DNA of 64,000 nucleotides from Lepidodermella squamata (taxonomy: Eukaryota > Gastrotricha), in contig JBLDXI010000046.1 in assembly GCA_047495785.1 (NCBI GenBank), forward strand, positions 248,001-312,000, read 5' to 3'. Positions 11,668 to 24,055 of the stretch are shown piece by piece. The notes under the pieces were generated by a model, which ran no database searches, was not told the origin of the DNA, and saw only the letters and a list, made by a program, of their open reading frames with translations. How positions within the stretch are numbered: the stretch's first letter is position 1; every line of letters begins with the position of its first letter. The position numbers and the translations under genes were made by a program.

Positions 11668-13307
11668 TTAGCGCGCTTCAAGAATTATTTCAAAGGGGGG
11701 CGCTAAATTAATAATTCCAGACAGGTATTCATCGAGATTGATCGGCTTCGAGAGTCTGAAAGAAAACTTTCGCAAGATGGATACGAAGAACAGGAAATAT
11801 TCGACACGAGCTAGTCCTTCGCCCAGGCATATTCTAGGCCCTGTGCCGAATGGCATGAAATGCGATGAATGACCCATCAATTTGCCGGTGCTTTCATCGA
11901 TCCAGCGTTCTGGAATAAACGCGTCTGGACTTTGCCAGTATCTCGGGTCGTGATGAACTCCTGCAACGTTGTAGACGACCGCCGAATTCGGAGGTATGTC
12001 ATAACCGGCGATTTTGGCGTGGCTGTCGAGGTTTGAGTGGTACAGAGCAAGCGGGGCGATGCTAACCTTACGCAGAATTTCGCACATAACAGCATCCAGG
12101 TAGGGCAAATGAGGCCGATCGGCCACGCTAGGTTGCCTATCAGTGTCGTAGAATTCATCAGCACTGTCGTGACATTTCTTCTGGAATTCTGGATAAGTTG
12201 ACAGGTGAAGAAGGGTCCAACTCAGCGCCGTTGCCGTAGTCTCAGTACCAGCGATAAACATGTCAACCATGACGAACGTGAAATCACGAATAGACAACTT
12301 TTCGTTCGGATCGTTCTCCATTTGGATGAATAGATCTGGAAAATCGCGTATGTTCTCCGCGTTGTAATCAGCCCTGTGGTCTTCGATGGCTTTGATCAGC
12401 ATCTTCTCAACGTATTCGACTATTTCCAAATGACTAATTGTCTGTGATCGAGATTGGTATAAAACTTCTGATATGTAAATCATCATATTACTCATACCTC
12501 CCGTGGTATTTTAAAATGGGCCAGTATTGGGAAAGCAAAAAACTTTTTCCTCTCGCCGGTAACATTGCGCAGTGTTGCAGCAATATTGTGTAGCATTTTT
12601 TGAAAAACTGGATCACCGTACTCGAATCTGTTCAATAAGGTATTAATAACGCATCCACAGAGGTTCGTCAAAGTAGCAGGTCACCTTTTGCCGAAAACAA
12701 ATTCGCAAATAACATTTGAAACAGCATTAGCGATAAGCTCTCGTGGGTCAAAAGGCTCGGTGGCATGCTTCGACATTTCATCAATGAGCTGCTCGACTTC
12801 GAACAAAATTTTGCTCACCATCACATCCTTGCCCATTCCTAATAAAACAAGCCGCTTTTAATTTCGACACCATACAAATAATTTTGAATTACCGAAATCT
12901 CTCATGGCTTTCAGGCCGAAACGGCGGTGCTTTCGCCATTTATCATTACTGGTGGTAAGAATTCCATTGAGCAGCGGTCCGTATGACGGCAAGTACTCTG
13001 TAGCTCTCCCGCTGAAGATTTTCGACTGGTTTACGATAGCTTCGCGAATCAATTCGACATCGTTGAGAATGATAACGCGAAATTGGCCCAAGTAGAACGT
13101 GCTTATTGGGCCGTACTGTTCGCCGAGGTCGCGGAAAAATTGCCAGATTTTCTTCGACTTTGGATTAGTCGCGTCAGGCATAAGCAAAGCATTGCCGAGG
13201 AAAGGCGCTGGTGTCGGGCCTGGAGGTAACTTGAACCTCTTGTCCAGAAAATATCGATAAGAGCCGTAAAGTACAGCAGCGCCGGGAATTAGTGCCAAAT
13301 ACAGCAT
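11668..13307 (-). CDS. cytochrome P450, CYP2-clan-like, 490 aa
   Basis: Four exons (12893-13307, 12685-12838, 12498-12627, 11668-12441) splice in frame to a full-length microsomal P450. The N-terminus has a membrane anchor (MLYLALIPGAAVLYGSYRYF) and the proline hinge PPGPTPAPFLGN. The C-terminal half has the I-helix oxygen-activation motif AGTETT, the K-helix ExxR (EILR), the PERW stretch and the haem loop FGTGPRICLG with its Cys ligand. It should be a haem monooxygenase of the endoplasmic reticulum using P450 reductase. CYP2-clan enzymes act on xenobiotics, lipids or steroids; the substrate is not predictable. I take the ATG at 13307, since the frame upstream is open only through a TTG. All key residues are present. 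Confidence 0.93.
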
Positions 13308-14056
13308 TTTTTCTTTCAAAATTGTAATAGAGGTGGAGTTGTTTTTGCTTGTTCTATAGCAGATAATGTTTTTGTCAAAAAACAGGATTTGTTACTGTCA
13401 ACCTGTCAAAAGCATCCATTTGCATAGACCGCAATTGTCAATACATTTTTTTACCTGAGCAAAAAAACTGGGTTTTTTCCTGTTCATGTTTTTTTCATCA
13501 CGTATTTTGAACATTAGACGAACATTAGGCTCTGTAGCGCCGATTGCATTTACTCGAAAAAAACGAGCAAGAAATAGAGAATTTTCTTGTTAAAATAGCT
13601 GTGCCACCTTGGCCAATATGTAACGCGTAAAAGCACAGTGCATAGTCCAATCATGACTAATAAATTCCTCTCTATTGGAAAAACACGTCACTTCTGTGGT
13701 GAGGTGCCAGGAATTCACTTTCTGCTGAACTGTTGAGACCTTCTATAATATTTGCTAACAGTTAACAAACAATTTGCAATAAAATGAGTATGAAAACAAT
13801 TAAACTGACAACATGATCTTAGAGTACAATTTTCAAACAAACCCCCTTGACGTTTCGACAATTTCTGAAAAACGTAAGGGTCCCCCCTGTTGATTTGCTA
13901 ATTTTAGGCTCAAAATGGCTCTATTTACCCCCCTCAGAGCTGGACCTAGTCGGATCACTGGGATGAACGGCGATTTGCGAATAAGTTGGCCTAACTTTGT
14001 CACCTATCATAACTACGCTTCTCATCAGCTTATTTACCGCATGATACCTACCGTTA
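13308..14056. repeat. intergenic with a truncated GC-rich MITE copy
   Basis: About 13835-13960 matches the element at 57860-58020 and 60256-60406: shared blocks 'cgtaagggtcccccctgttg', 'cccccctcagagctggacct' and a terminal 'agtcggatcactg'. The left end is degraded. The copy lies in a repeat shared with about 6.1 kb. Confidence 0.55.
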
Positions 14057-14786
14057 TTTGGGGCAAAATGAACCTTTGGGGCTAATTGGCCAAAAATTGA
14101 GGTTTTCACATTTTCATCGATGGCTCAACAACTGCCGGGCCAAACTTTACAAAATGCACGGGGACGATTATCAACAAGCCTCCTACAAGCTTGCAAATTG
14201 TTAGCCAGGTATGTCCCAAAATGAGGTCACAGCATGTTGTTGCACAGAGGTGAGTTTAGTGAGGTCAAAATGACCCCTTTAAATTGAATTACATGGAGCC
14301 AATCACGAGGTTTCATGTTAAGTTGACATTTTTCCGTCGGCCATTTTCGTCGTAGATGACAGCAAACAGAACTGCAACCCCTAGCGATGCACAGGTATGC
14401 CTAGGTGATTGAGGCCAAATTACCCCATGGAAAACTCAATGATGGGGGCTAATTGGCCACCCTTATCCTCATAATGGGTTTATAATATTGTGAGGGTACT
14501 GATTGTGAGGGTTGAATGGTCGAGTGGTTGTAATGCATCATCAGAACTTGTGTGATCTGATGAGCGACGGTTCGATTCCTTATTAAGTAGCATTTTTTTG
14601 CTCCGCATTTAATTTGTTAATATTTTTGTTAATTTTCCGTTTTAATTATTTTTAATTGGTTTCTCCGTTGTTTCTGATAGTTTTACTGCTGAGCAACTTT
14701 TGAACGTCTCCCGAACAAAAAAAACGTGTGTAAAAATGAGAAAAAAACAGGGGGTCATTTATTTCCCGAGACCATTTTGCCCCAAT
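14057..14786. mobile_element. 730-bp inverted-repeat element flanked by TTA
   Basis: The two ends are near-perfect inverted repeats: TTTGGGGCAAAATG on the left and the complement of ATTGGGGCAAAATG on the right (13 of 14 match). Both are flanked by TTA, the target duplication typical of PIF/Harbinger elements. The insertion splits a sequence that is continuous at about 6.15-6.25 kb, which supports mobility. It holds a tRNA-like unit and no transposase. Confidence 0.6.
14508..14597 (+). ncRNA. tRNA-like Pol III unit (tRNA pseudogene or SINE head)
   Basis: An A-box match (TGGTCGAGTGG) is followed about 45 bases later by a perfect B box (GGTTCGATTCC) and then a run of T, the usual Pol III terminator. 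Between them an 8-bp hairpin (TCATCAGA/TCTGATGA) replaces a normal anticodon arm, and the T stem pairs poorly, so a working tRNA is unlikely. It lies inside the TTA-flanked element. Confidence 0.4.
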
Positions 14787-15581
14787 TTACGCAACCACGC
14801 TAATTCTCCAGTTGAAGAAATGTCGCTTGTAAAACTATCCCACGCCCCAAGTCCTAAGTCCTAATCACACATTATTAATGGAAAAAATCAATTGCTCGAA
14901 TCAATGAATGCGAATCCTATATTTTTCACACCTGCGATGCCGTGAAAAAGGGCGATGCAATCGTCCATGGCTCGCGCTATATGATTTAAGTGTTAATGCA
15001 GACAAAGTTGGCAATTTCGGCCGACAGTGAAAATGACGACGACTACGTTATGACGTAGGAAGCAGTATCACACATTGTACTTTGTGAGAATATTAAACTG
15101 GTTTCTATAATAGATCGGATAAATGGAATCCGATCTTAAATTCAGCAAATAATTTGGCTTTTTATTGAATCAAATTGTGTGATCCTAGAGTCGCATTATA
15201 TTGGAGTATATTGGAGTATTTTGTACAAAAATTCTCAAATGCTGACCTGTTGCATTAAAATTAATCAATCACGAAATAGCAGTTCGCAGTCAGTTTCGAA
15301 CTCTTTTTGTTGGTGAAAAGATGGGAGAATAACTCAAACGTGCTATAAGCTGTGAAAACGAATAACTAGGTGAATTGCGAAACTTGTAACTAGTAAAAGC
15401 ATTCAAGTTATCATACTCAATCAATTGAAATCCAAATCTAAACGTTTTCAATTTTAATTCCGATCAAAATTAAAGATGCGCCATCGTATGTCGCCGCCCT
15501 TGTATAACCACCGATACCATACATATTCCTAAAAAATTGACACGAATGAGTAACATTCAATTAATCCCAAAATGCTTAAGT

Positions 15582-16132
15582 TTACTCTGATGTACAGGTG
15601 AAGCATAGTTGATTTGTTTGAACACCGCTCGTCATCCAACTTCCGCCGCCGTAGGTAACCGACCCAGCTGGTCGATCAGCAGTAATGAATCTCGTATTGA
15701 ATGCATTGTTTCCGCTAGTTACGCCTGGCTCTAGGAAAGGCGTAGCGGCATATAAAGAGTCCGGCGTATATATCCTGTAGCCATTCTCCTCTGAGTCAAT
15801 TAACGACCATTGAAAGGAAAAGCCTCCCATTCGTCCCTGCGAGAATTCCATCTGAAGCATCGTATTCAAATAGCAAGCCCTGGGTAAAAACGCCTGGCCG
15901 AAGGTTGGGTTCAGAGTGATCTCGGCCGTCAGATTGCTCCCGCCAGTTCGCGCCCATCTTCTCGTGCCCAATGAAAATGGGGGCTGATAGGCTTCTTGGA
16001 CGCGTTGTTCCGCAGTTAGGTATATGTATTTCCTGGATCCGATGTAGTTGCAGCCACATGTGACGACGAAGTTCGATCCAGGATCCTGGCAAAGGCACGT
16101 TGATCGTCTTGCCAGTTTGAGCTTTCAGAATG
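15582..16132 (-). CDS. C-terminal exon of an unknown, probably secreted protein
   Basis: An open frame of about 180 codons begins after an acceptor-like site near 16130 and ends at TGA by 15582. The N-terminal part has closely spaced Cys (TCLC and CGC), then Tyr-rich sequence (GSRKYIYLTAEQRVQEAY), then Gly/Asn/Thr-rich sequence ending QLCFTCTSE. The composition suggests an extracellular beta-rich protein. The family is not recognised. Five-prime exons, including any signal peptide, were not located; an in-frame TGA lies directly upstream of the proposed acceptor. A shorter shadow frame starting at 16098 is rejected. Confidence 0.45.
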
Positions 16133-16486
16133 AAGTTAATTTCATCGATGGGAAGAATAAAGCATGACTTTTCATACTAATCATCAGCAATTCATATCTA
16201 AGGATTCTCTTTTGGCAAACCCAAACAGTTGAATTTGACGGGGAACGGAAACCTGGATTCAACAAGCAATATTACTTCCATGATACTTCACAATTTTCTA
16301 AAAATTCACCCCATTTGTACTCATAGTAACTTTTGTTCGCATAGTTTATATCAGCTAGTCCTGATCGTAAAATAGTTTGAAAAATTGAAAAAAAATCTAA
16401 CTGTTCCTTACTGGATCGCCGATGAAATACCATCACCACTAGATTTAATTGCGAGTTTATTAGGAATTATATCTTGACTGAGGTAA

Positions 16487-17183
16487 CTAACATGTTGGAT
16501 AGGGTTTCACAGGTCTGCCTCCACAGGTCGCGTTGCATACAGATGCTGGCACATTGATGCATTCAGCCTGGAACTGTCTGCCGCCGATATCGTCTTGGAA
16601 CGTGTACATTCCCGGCCCGAGACCGAGAGCATCCACCAGAGTGCAATCTATCAATTTAGCAATAAATCACTCATACGGCGGGTGGCAAAGAGCAAATAAG
16701 CTACCTTGGTAGACGCCTTTCTTGCATATAGGCACTTCGCCGTATGTTTCCTTCGTAAATCAAGAATTTTTGACAAAAATCAGAACTGATCAAGAAACGA
16801 AATAGGTTCATACCAAATGGTAGTAGTACCAGCCACGAGCAGCTTCCAAGCCCTCCCACAATTCGTTTGTATGGCCAACGTTGAGCCAGCACTCTTTTGA
16901 AGTTGGGTTATACGAAACCGATCGACATTTGAACGCACCAGCTGCGATGCAAGCTTCGAAGCAACCACTGATTGCGACATTGTTCAGTGTCTGGAATCGA
17001 TCAGAGGCAATTAAGCGAAAATTACGGCCGCAATTCGCTGGAGAATAGAATCGGGGTTGCCCTGAAAGTAATATTTTCAGAATAATTGGCTGAAGAATAA
17101 ACTTTTTCTGTTATTTTACCTTGAGAAGCTACAAAATTCATAAAATTTATCAAAATCAGAAATTCGAACATTTTCGCAGCCAT
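16487..17183 (-). CDS. secreted PAN/apple-domain protein, 172 aa
   Basis: Four exons (17120-17183, 16814-17061, 16705-16750, 16487-16647) splice in frame. The first encodes a signal peptide (MAAKMFEFLILINFMNFVAS). Exon 2 is a PAN/apple-like domain: NCGRNFRL, GCFEACIAAGAFKCRSVSYN and KECWLNVG give the usual disulfide and hydrophobic pattern, ending in ARGWYYYHL. Exons 3 and 4 add a second Cys-containing module with a GMYTFQDD strand and a C-terminal CNATCGG. PAN domains bind proteins or glycans outside the cell. It neighbours another probable secreted gene on the same strand and is only distantly similar to the small PAN-like family at 50-61 kb. Confidence 0.7.
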
Positions 17184-17491
17184 GTGGATTCGCGAAAATA
17201 ATATTTAATGATTTAACGCCCAATTTATTAAAACGCAGTCGGAATTGATTAAGATCTGCTGACTGCGCTGTCAGTTTATTTGTTTTGATTAGCAGTTTTA
17301 GTGATAAACGATAAATTTTCCTTTTCTTACCATGGAAAAAAGACACGCACAACATTTTTTATAACATAACCATGTATTGAGTGAAAGATTGATTGATAGC
17401 TGGTTGTTGCACCAACTGCTATCCGTAGGGCTTCTCAAACTTAGTTATGTTCTTTCACGGAAAAATTTCAGACAATGAGAAGCCCTGTTGT

Positions 17492-17640
17492 CAGTGGGTC
17501 CAAAGTAGGATCCTCGGTATTTTCGGGCCGGAATTTCATGTCAAAAGGGCCCCCTCTGTGGTTTCTTTGTGGTTATACCGCTTTGGCCTAGCGAACTGGG
17601 GGGTACGATACCCCCCATTCCCCCCGTACTTCGCGCACTG
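17492..17640. mobile_element. 149-bp hAT-type MITE with 8-bp target duplication
   Basis: The ends are CAGTGGGTCC and the complement of CAGTGCGCGA. The flanks are exact 8-bp repeats, CCTGTTGT at 17484-17491 and 17641-17648. Related sequence lies in the receptor C intron (about 19960-20130, inverted), at 45530-45650 and truncated at 46485-46535. Confidence 0.75.
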
Positions 17641-17900
17641 CCTGTTGTAATAGCGTACACTGTTGAAGCTAAATTGAAGCCGCAGATCATTTGGAAATTG
17701 ATAATCTCTAACAAACTGGTTGTAAGCGATTGAGTCGATTGGTTTCGTGCTCTTAAATACATACAGATACACTACGCGTCTCTTCTTGGAAGTTCCACCT
17801 CCGCAGTGAATTATTTTATTACTACTCTCACTTTATCACTAATTCGGGTTCATTTAATAAAATGTCATCATCAATGAAGTAGCTCGTGGCATCTTTCGAT

Positions 17901-20869
17901 CTAACCGCTGTTCATGATCGATTGATAGGCGTTATGCAGGAGTATGACAACATACAACAATCCTGTTGCGATCGACACGGAAGCCACGAGTGTCGACAAA
18001 GCTTGGCCGTTTTTATTCAGCAAGACCGCAATCAGGATGGTTGCCGCGAATATTGTCACCTCGACGTAGACGAAATGGCCCCAGATCTTGTAACTACTGA
18101 GCCCATGACCTCTCTTTGCCGTGCTGACTCTCCTCGCCCTCCCAATTTGCCATGACCTCTCTTCATTCAAAAACATTTTAAGCGATGACTTATAGGTGGC
18201 CACCAAACATAGAACCTTCAGCTTTGCGACTATGAAAACTGAAACACCTGTCCCTAGCAACGCCATGGAAGCTCCGGATCTACCTATCGAGTTGAAAACA
18301 TCACATTCAAGCCGAATGAACTGAAACAGCAAGCTCTCGTCGGTATCAGAAACATCGCTTCCTGCATTGACAGATCGTAACATAATCGGGGCGATAGTGA
18401 TTGAAGCGATTAGAGTTGTAACAGAGATAACAGGTAGTAGGATCCACGTAATGTCAAGCTTTTCCATGATTCTTGCATGACGCGTCTTCGTATCACAGAG
18501 CGTTGTTTTCATTAAGGTTTCAAGTTTCAATTTCAACTGAAATCGATGCTCCTCGATGGTTGTATTGATGCTTTGGAATAGCAGCAAACAACCGGCTGTT
18601 ATAGCGTTCCAGCCACAGCAAACCAGGACTGTCATACTCGAGCATATTGCAGCAGAATTTGAGGAATTAACCAAGAAAATGTGGGTGACCATGAAAGAGC
18701 ACCCAGCTATCGTCAAGGCATATGCCTTCCATAGTTTCCTTCGAAGAGCAATTGTCACAGCTAGCACGATCAGTAGCGCTGCGTCAAGACCTGAAAAACC
18801 AACATTAATCGCGCATCACTTTGTGATTAGGTAACAAACCATAAACAATTATCATTGCAGATATTGGTAACATTGAGATATAGGACTCTTGTATCCTAAC
18901 CTCATCCTTCGGGGCAGTCTTTAGCCGAGTCCTCCAAACGAGCTTCTCGTAATAAATGACAAGGGGATCGAGAGGCGATCGATTCGACTTGTAATAGCCC
19001 ACCATCTTCATCTGGCTCGATTTCGAGGTTTCATTGATGAAAAGCTGAGAGAAAACTATCGGCATGCTCCCGGACGACCAGGAATTACGACGGCTAAAAG
19101 AATACTCGCCCTTCAAGCCAGTCATATTCAAAGCATAGATTTGATCACGAATTATATTTAGGATTTTTCCAGGATTTTCTCGGAATTTTTCCGTATTAGT
19201 AAACCAGTCGGATAGTGTCATGCTGTAATCTGAAATTAATTCATGAATGGCATATTTCGAGAGCAAAAACTTACTTCGATTGAGTTCCATCTCAATTTGG
19301 TTTAAAATCAATCCTATAGCGATGTACTTATCGTAAATTGCGGGGATCCAATAAGCAAACCCGTTTAAGTGTTCCGTGTTTTCGACCCTATTTGCCAATT
19401 TTTCATAAAGACCGGCCAGGGTCAGTCCAGTCACATCCTGATGCTTTGCCCCATAGATTTCCGAGAGCGGTGCATCCCCGACGTAGAATACTCCCCTGAG
19501 AACGTCTAGCACCATGTCTTTCGTACACCAGTCAATACGAATCGGGGAGTTTTCGTCGAAATAATTCCACGTGAATATGAAGAGAACGTAACTAGGGCCG
19601 TACAGACCGAACTTGTGTAGATAGCACGCGACTGTAAGGCTATCGATAGCTAGTGATAGAATGATTAGAGGCTCTCGTTTCCTCAGCTCAGAAAAGGCCG
19701 ACTCCAACTCATAGGAATCAGTTGTTAAATATCTTAGTTTTGTCATGAAAGCCAGAGTGATATTTTGCTGATCTAGGTTGTTAATTAGCGACGGTTCGAG
19801 CTACAAGGTAGAAGAATATAGAGTTTCGCTAATTATCAAGTTTTTCATGGATATATATTTCTCAGAACTTTCAGAAAAATCCTGAAAACGATTGAAGTCT
19901 ATCCCGCATCCTATCACATTTTCAATCTTATCAGGGTTTATCAGGAATATTAAAAAAACCAGTGGGTGAGGCACAGAGGGTACAGGGGGTCCGTACCCCC
20001 AGCTCGAGAGGTCAAGGCAAGAAACCCCGAAAAACCACAGGGGGACCCTTTGGTCCTATTAACTCGGAACTCGGGGTCAAAAATACCCAAAAATACCCAG
20101 CTCTATTATCCCACTTCGTACAGTGCAGAATGCCCACAGTACCACTTTTTTCCCAATACATGGGCTGAAACTAGAATTCATGAGGGTCTCTTATCTATAT
20201 CTCAACAATAGAAACTTACAATGTTGTTGTAACTGTAGCTGTCGCTGATAACTGAAATTCGCTTCCAGCCCATTTTAGCAACGAATTCGGCTAACGCGAT
20301 GAAGTAGTAATCTGCCCGCTCCCCGATTGCAAACGAATTCCTGTCTGCTTTTCGATTTTTGAAAAATCCAACATCACTCGAAAAAGCGGATAATCCAACA
20401 TAATTATACTGATGAATGATGAAAGATGCCAGTTTTTGACCGATTGGCGAACAATCCGTTGAGGCTATCAGAGGAAACCTCGGTTTTGTCTGATATAACT
20501 TCTCTATCAATCCTTTCGTAACCTTGACTTCATCGCACTGAAATATCAAAATGGACAAATTCAAAGCTTGAAACCTTAGGATGAATAACTTACGTCATCT
20601 CGAATCATCGCAAATACGAGGTCGTATTCTGTCAACCAGTTTGGAAGGCCTCTGAGTTGCTCCAGAGCAATCTGAGCTGTCATTGTAGCTGCTGGTCCTA
20701 AATTGAACAAGCCATCGTACAAGGTGAGAGCTAAGACGTTGATAGTCCGTCTTGTCGAATTCGATGATGAGTTCAGCATCACATATTCTTGTAAAGGCGC
20801 TTCTGGTTTTATTTTGCTTTCAACCGGTAGTGTAATGACGCATAACCCTAGCATGAAGTGAGATAGCAT
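17901..20869 (-). CDS. GABA-B-like class C GPCR, receptor C, 799 aa
   Basis: Five exons (20594-20869, 20220-20537, 19275-19800, 18840-19229, 17901-18790) splice to 800 codons without a stop. The signal peptide MLSHFMLGLCVITLPVES is followed by a bilobed Venus-flytrap domain of about 470 residues, with family hallmarks such as WLTEYDLVFAMIRDD, CSPIGQKLASFI, MGWKRISVISD and GLKGEYSF. The last exon has seven helices, with the conserved disulfide Cys in TM3 (AAICSS) and in ECL2 (RLECDV). The relatives are GABA-B-type receptors, but the cytosolic tail is very short and has no coiled coil, so the mammalian mode of heterodimer retention is not expected. The ligand is unknown. Intron 2 holds a MITE. 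The exon plan is the same in A, D and E. Confidence 0.9.
19960..20130. repeat. GC-rich MITE copy inside a receptor C intron
   Basis: It begins CCAGTGGGTGAGG and carries blocks such as 'accacagggggaccctttgg' that match, in the opposite orientation, the 17492-17640 element. The right end is degenerate and no clean target duplication is visible. Confidence 0.5.
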
Positions 20870-21271
20870 TTTATTTAGGCGTGAATAATCTCGCCTGGGC
20901 TAATACTGACTAGATCAAAGGGATACGTGTCATTTCTCCACGTTGAGAATGCGAAATCAATAGCTTTGATTCTCGAATTAACGCCATTCTGAGCTATTTT
21001 AATTGGCTGGTGACCGAAATAGGAAGAGAGGCAGGCTCAGAGATATTCTCAGATTGCGGAGCTTCGCAGTTTCTTACTTGTTACTTTGTGAAAGCCTCAT
21101 TATGCTTTCTTCACCTGATGAAAGCTAGAATCTCAAGTATTCAAATCGTTTCTTGGCATAGTGCATTTACTGGGGGGGTTCAATATTCAAAAATTGGTTT
21201 TTTACTAGTAATGACTCATCGTAAACTTCGAGTCTCAAGATTTATGAAATTGTCTGATGGTTTCTAATTGT
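20870..21271. other. spacer between receptors C and D
   Basis: About 400 bases holding the 5' flank of receptor C and the 3' flank of receptor D. No gene, no obvious TATA and no repeat seen. Confidence 0.4.
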
Positions 21272-24055
21272 TCAATGCTTGGAATGAAAGATTCTCGACT
21301 CGCCGATAGAGCCTGCTCGATCTAATGACAGATTAGTCTCCATCTGACCTTGACCTTCAATCAAAACAGATTTCTTTGGCGCCAGTTTCTGATAACCCAG
21401 CAAAGCTATGCTGCTCGAGCTAATTAATATCGCCAGTACAGCTACAAGCACTGTTAAAGCCTGTCCATTCTCAGCTACCAGATACCCGATGAGAATAGAC
21501 GCTAGCAATAAGGTGACGCAGACATGGACGTAGTAGGCCCAGGTTCTCGTTTCTATGAGACTTCCATTAATCCGCCGGGATAAACCTGCCCTGATCTGAG
21601 CCATGAGTTGTTTCAGGGAACTTGAACACTTCAGCGAAAGAAAGATCAATCTTAGAAAGGAAAGGGTTAACAGAATCACCCCTATCGCCAATAAGGCTGT
21701 CGCAACTTTAGATTCCGAAACAGCAGGACCACATTCCGATCTCACGAATTCCAAAAGCAGACTCTCATCAGTCTCGGAAAACTTCCGTTCTATCAGCTTC
21801 GGTTTCGCTTTCAACGGTGAAGAGGCCAGTAGTGAGACGAATATTAAAGCTGAAAACCCCGGAAGGAAAGCAGACAAAGCTTGAAATCGTTTAGATGACC
21901 TTCCTCTGTTACTGGATTTTGACATAACAACCACGCTATTGCCTGAAGTCTTCGAAGTTGATCGAGACCTGAACGAAGTTTTGATCCGTGAGTAAGGATT
22001 TACCACCCTGTTCCTTTGTTCGTAAACCAAACAAGAGGCAGCCATTTCAAATTTGACCAATAGACCGATCAGAGTGAAACAGAATCCTAACCAAACAAGT
22101 TCAGCCATAAAAGAGCAGTAGATTCCAAGATTATTTGTGAAGCCTGATGGAATGAGGAAAACGTGGCTCAGAATGACGATGCTGCCAAGCAAGATGAGGA
22201 CATCCTCGAAAATGAACCTTTGACAGTTGACAGAAGTCTCAGGTTTCTTCGATCGAATCATAATGAGAACAATGATCAGGCCTACCAAAGGGACACTGGC
22301 CAAGCCTAGGTACATCGAAAACACAATGAAAAACGATTAATCAGATACACAAAACAAACTTAGCAAGAAAACAAAGATTGGCATAGGAAGAATCGGTAAG
22401 TTGACTTGAAGCATGTTTACCGCATCTTTTGGCGGCAGTTTGTCATTGGTTCTCCAGACTAATTTACCCGGCACGACAACAAGAGTTTCCATTGGCACGA
22501 GATTGGACTTGTAATACGCAACCATGTTCCTAGTACTGATCCTGGTGCTCGAATTCACGTTCTCAATGACATTTTGCTGGAACGTGATTGGCATACTTCC
22601 CGAGGACCAAGCTGATTTTTTGTCAAAGGAGTACTCCCCTTTTAGTCCAGTCATCTTGAAGTCATAGATTTTGTCTCGGAGTAAATTCACAATTTTCGAC
22701 GGATTTGTTTGGAAATTGTTCCCATTCGTGAACCAATCAGACAAGGTTTCATTTTCTTTAACAAAATTGGTAAAATTTAGGACTGTTAGTTAGGCTGGGA
22801 TGGTATACCTTTGTTGAGATCAGATTCCGTACTGTTCAAGATCATACCAATAGCTATGTATTTGTCGTAAAATGCCGGAATCCAATAATCCCAGCCAAGC
22901 ACTTGATCCGGGTTCTCAACATCATCACGAATTCTGTAAAATAGCTCCCCTAAGTTACTACCTGCCACATCAGCGTGGCCTGGCCCGAATATTTCGGAAA
23001 GCGGAGAATCACCAGAAAAGAACGTCCCTCCTAAAATATCTAGCAGCATGTCTGCTGAGCACCAATCAGCTAGATTGGGAGGCAATTGAGCGTTTTCGTC
23101 AAAGTAATTCCAAGCGAATACAAAAAGCGCGTAACTTGGGCCGTACATTCCATACTTGTGAAGATAGCATGCGGTTGTCAAACTATCTTGGTTTAGTGAT
23201 ATTATGATTCTAGGTTGCCGTAGCATCAATTCCGTGAACATTGAGTCCAGCTCATATTGATCATCGGTGTAGGCTCGCAGCTTGCCAAGATACGCAAGTG
23301 TCACATTGTTTTCGTCAAGATTTCCCAATAAACTCGGCTCAATCTGAGATTAAATAAACAAAAATTCGGAGGTTATAGAGCAAAAAGCTTAGAACTACCA
23401 TATTGCTCCATATATAGGTATCGCTTATAACAGACACTCGCTTCCAACCCATTTTTACGATAAATTTTACAATGGCAATGACGTAGTAGTCCGTTCTCTC
23501 GCCTAACGAAAAGTAATTCCTACCCATCCTCCGGTTTTTGAAGAATTTTACGTCGTTCGAAAACGCTGATAGTGATACAATGTTGTGGGGAGATGTCAAC
23601 AAAGCTGAGAGAGATTGCGATGTCCCCGAGCATTCTGTAGATGCCAACATTGGAAATCGACCTTCGACTTCGTTTTGCTCGTCAAGCTTCGATATCAGTC
23701 CCTGCGTTACTTTAACCTCGTCACACTGTTATAGGAAAAGGCTTGGAGTTCCTAAGGCGTATGTTGAAAAACAACTTACATCATCTTGAATCATTTCGAA
23801 AACGAGGTCATAGTTCGGCAGCCAATTATCTAAGCTTCTCAGGCGTTCGAGGGCGAATCGGGCGACTACAGTTGCCATTGGACCCAATGGGAATATTCCT
23901 TCGTAATACGTTGATGCTAGTACCTTTATGATACTCCTTTGACTGGTTGTGTTGCTGGTATTCAGTGAAACAGATTGAGGCATCGGCTCGTTGGGTCCAA
24001 ACTTGCAGGCTGCTAGCCCGATGAGCGAGAAAGCTGCCCAAAATTTAAGGAGCAT
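21272..24055 (-). CDS. GABA-B-like class C GPCR, receptor D, 855 aa
   Basis: Five exons (23780-24055, 23399-23725, 22809-23343, 22360-22755, 21272-22305) splice to 856 codons. It starts MLLKFWAAFSLIGLAACKFG, a signal peptide. The Venus-flytrap lobes carry the same landmarks as receptor C (WLPNYDLVFEMIQDD, GTSQSLSALL, KMGWKRVSVISD, AYWIP-like WDYWIPAFYDKYIAIG). The 7TM part has the TM3 Cys (GIYCSFM), an ECL2 Cys (RSECG) and a Ser/Arg-rich intracellular loop between TM3 and TM4. Its C-terminal tail of about 35 residues is the longest of the array. It should signal through heterotrimeric G proteins at the cell surface; the agonist cannot be read from the sequence. Confidence 0.92.

Noticed and set aside
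13308-13319. Start of the P450 at 13319
   Set aside because: That codon is TTG; the first ATG is at 13307 and gives a normal membrane anchor.
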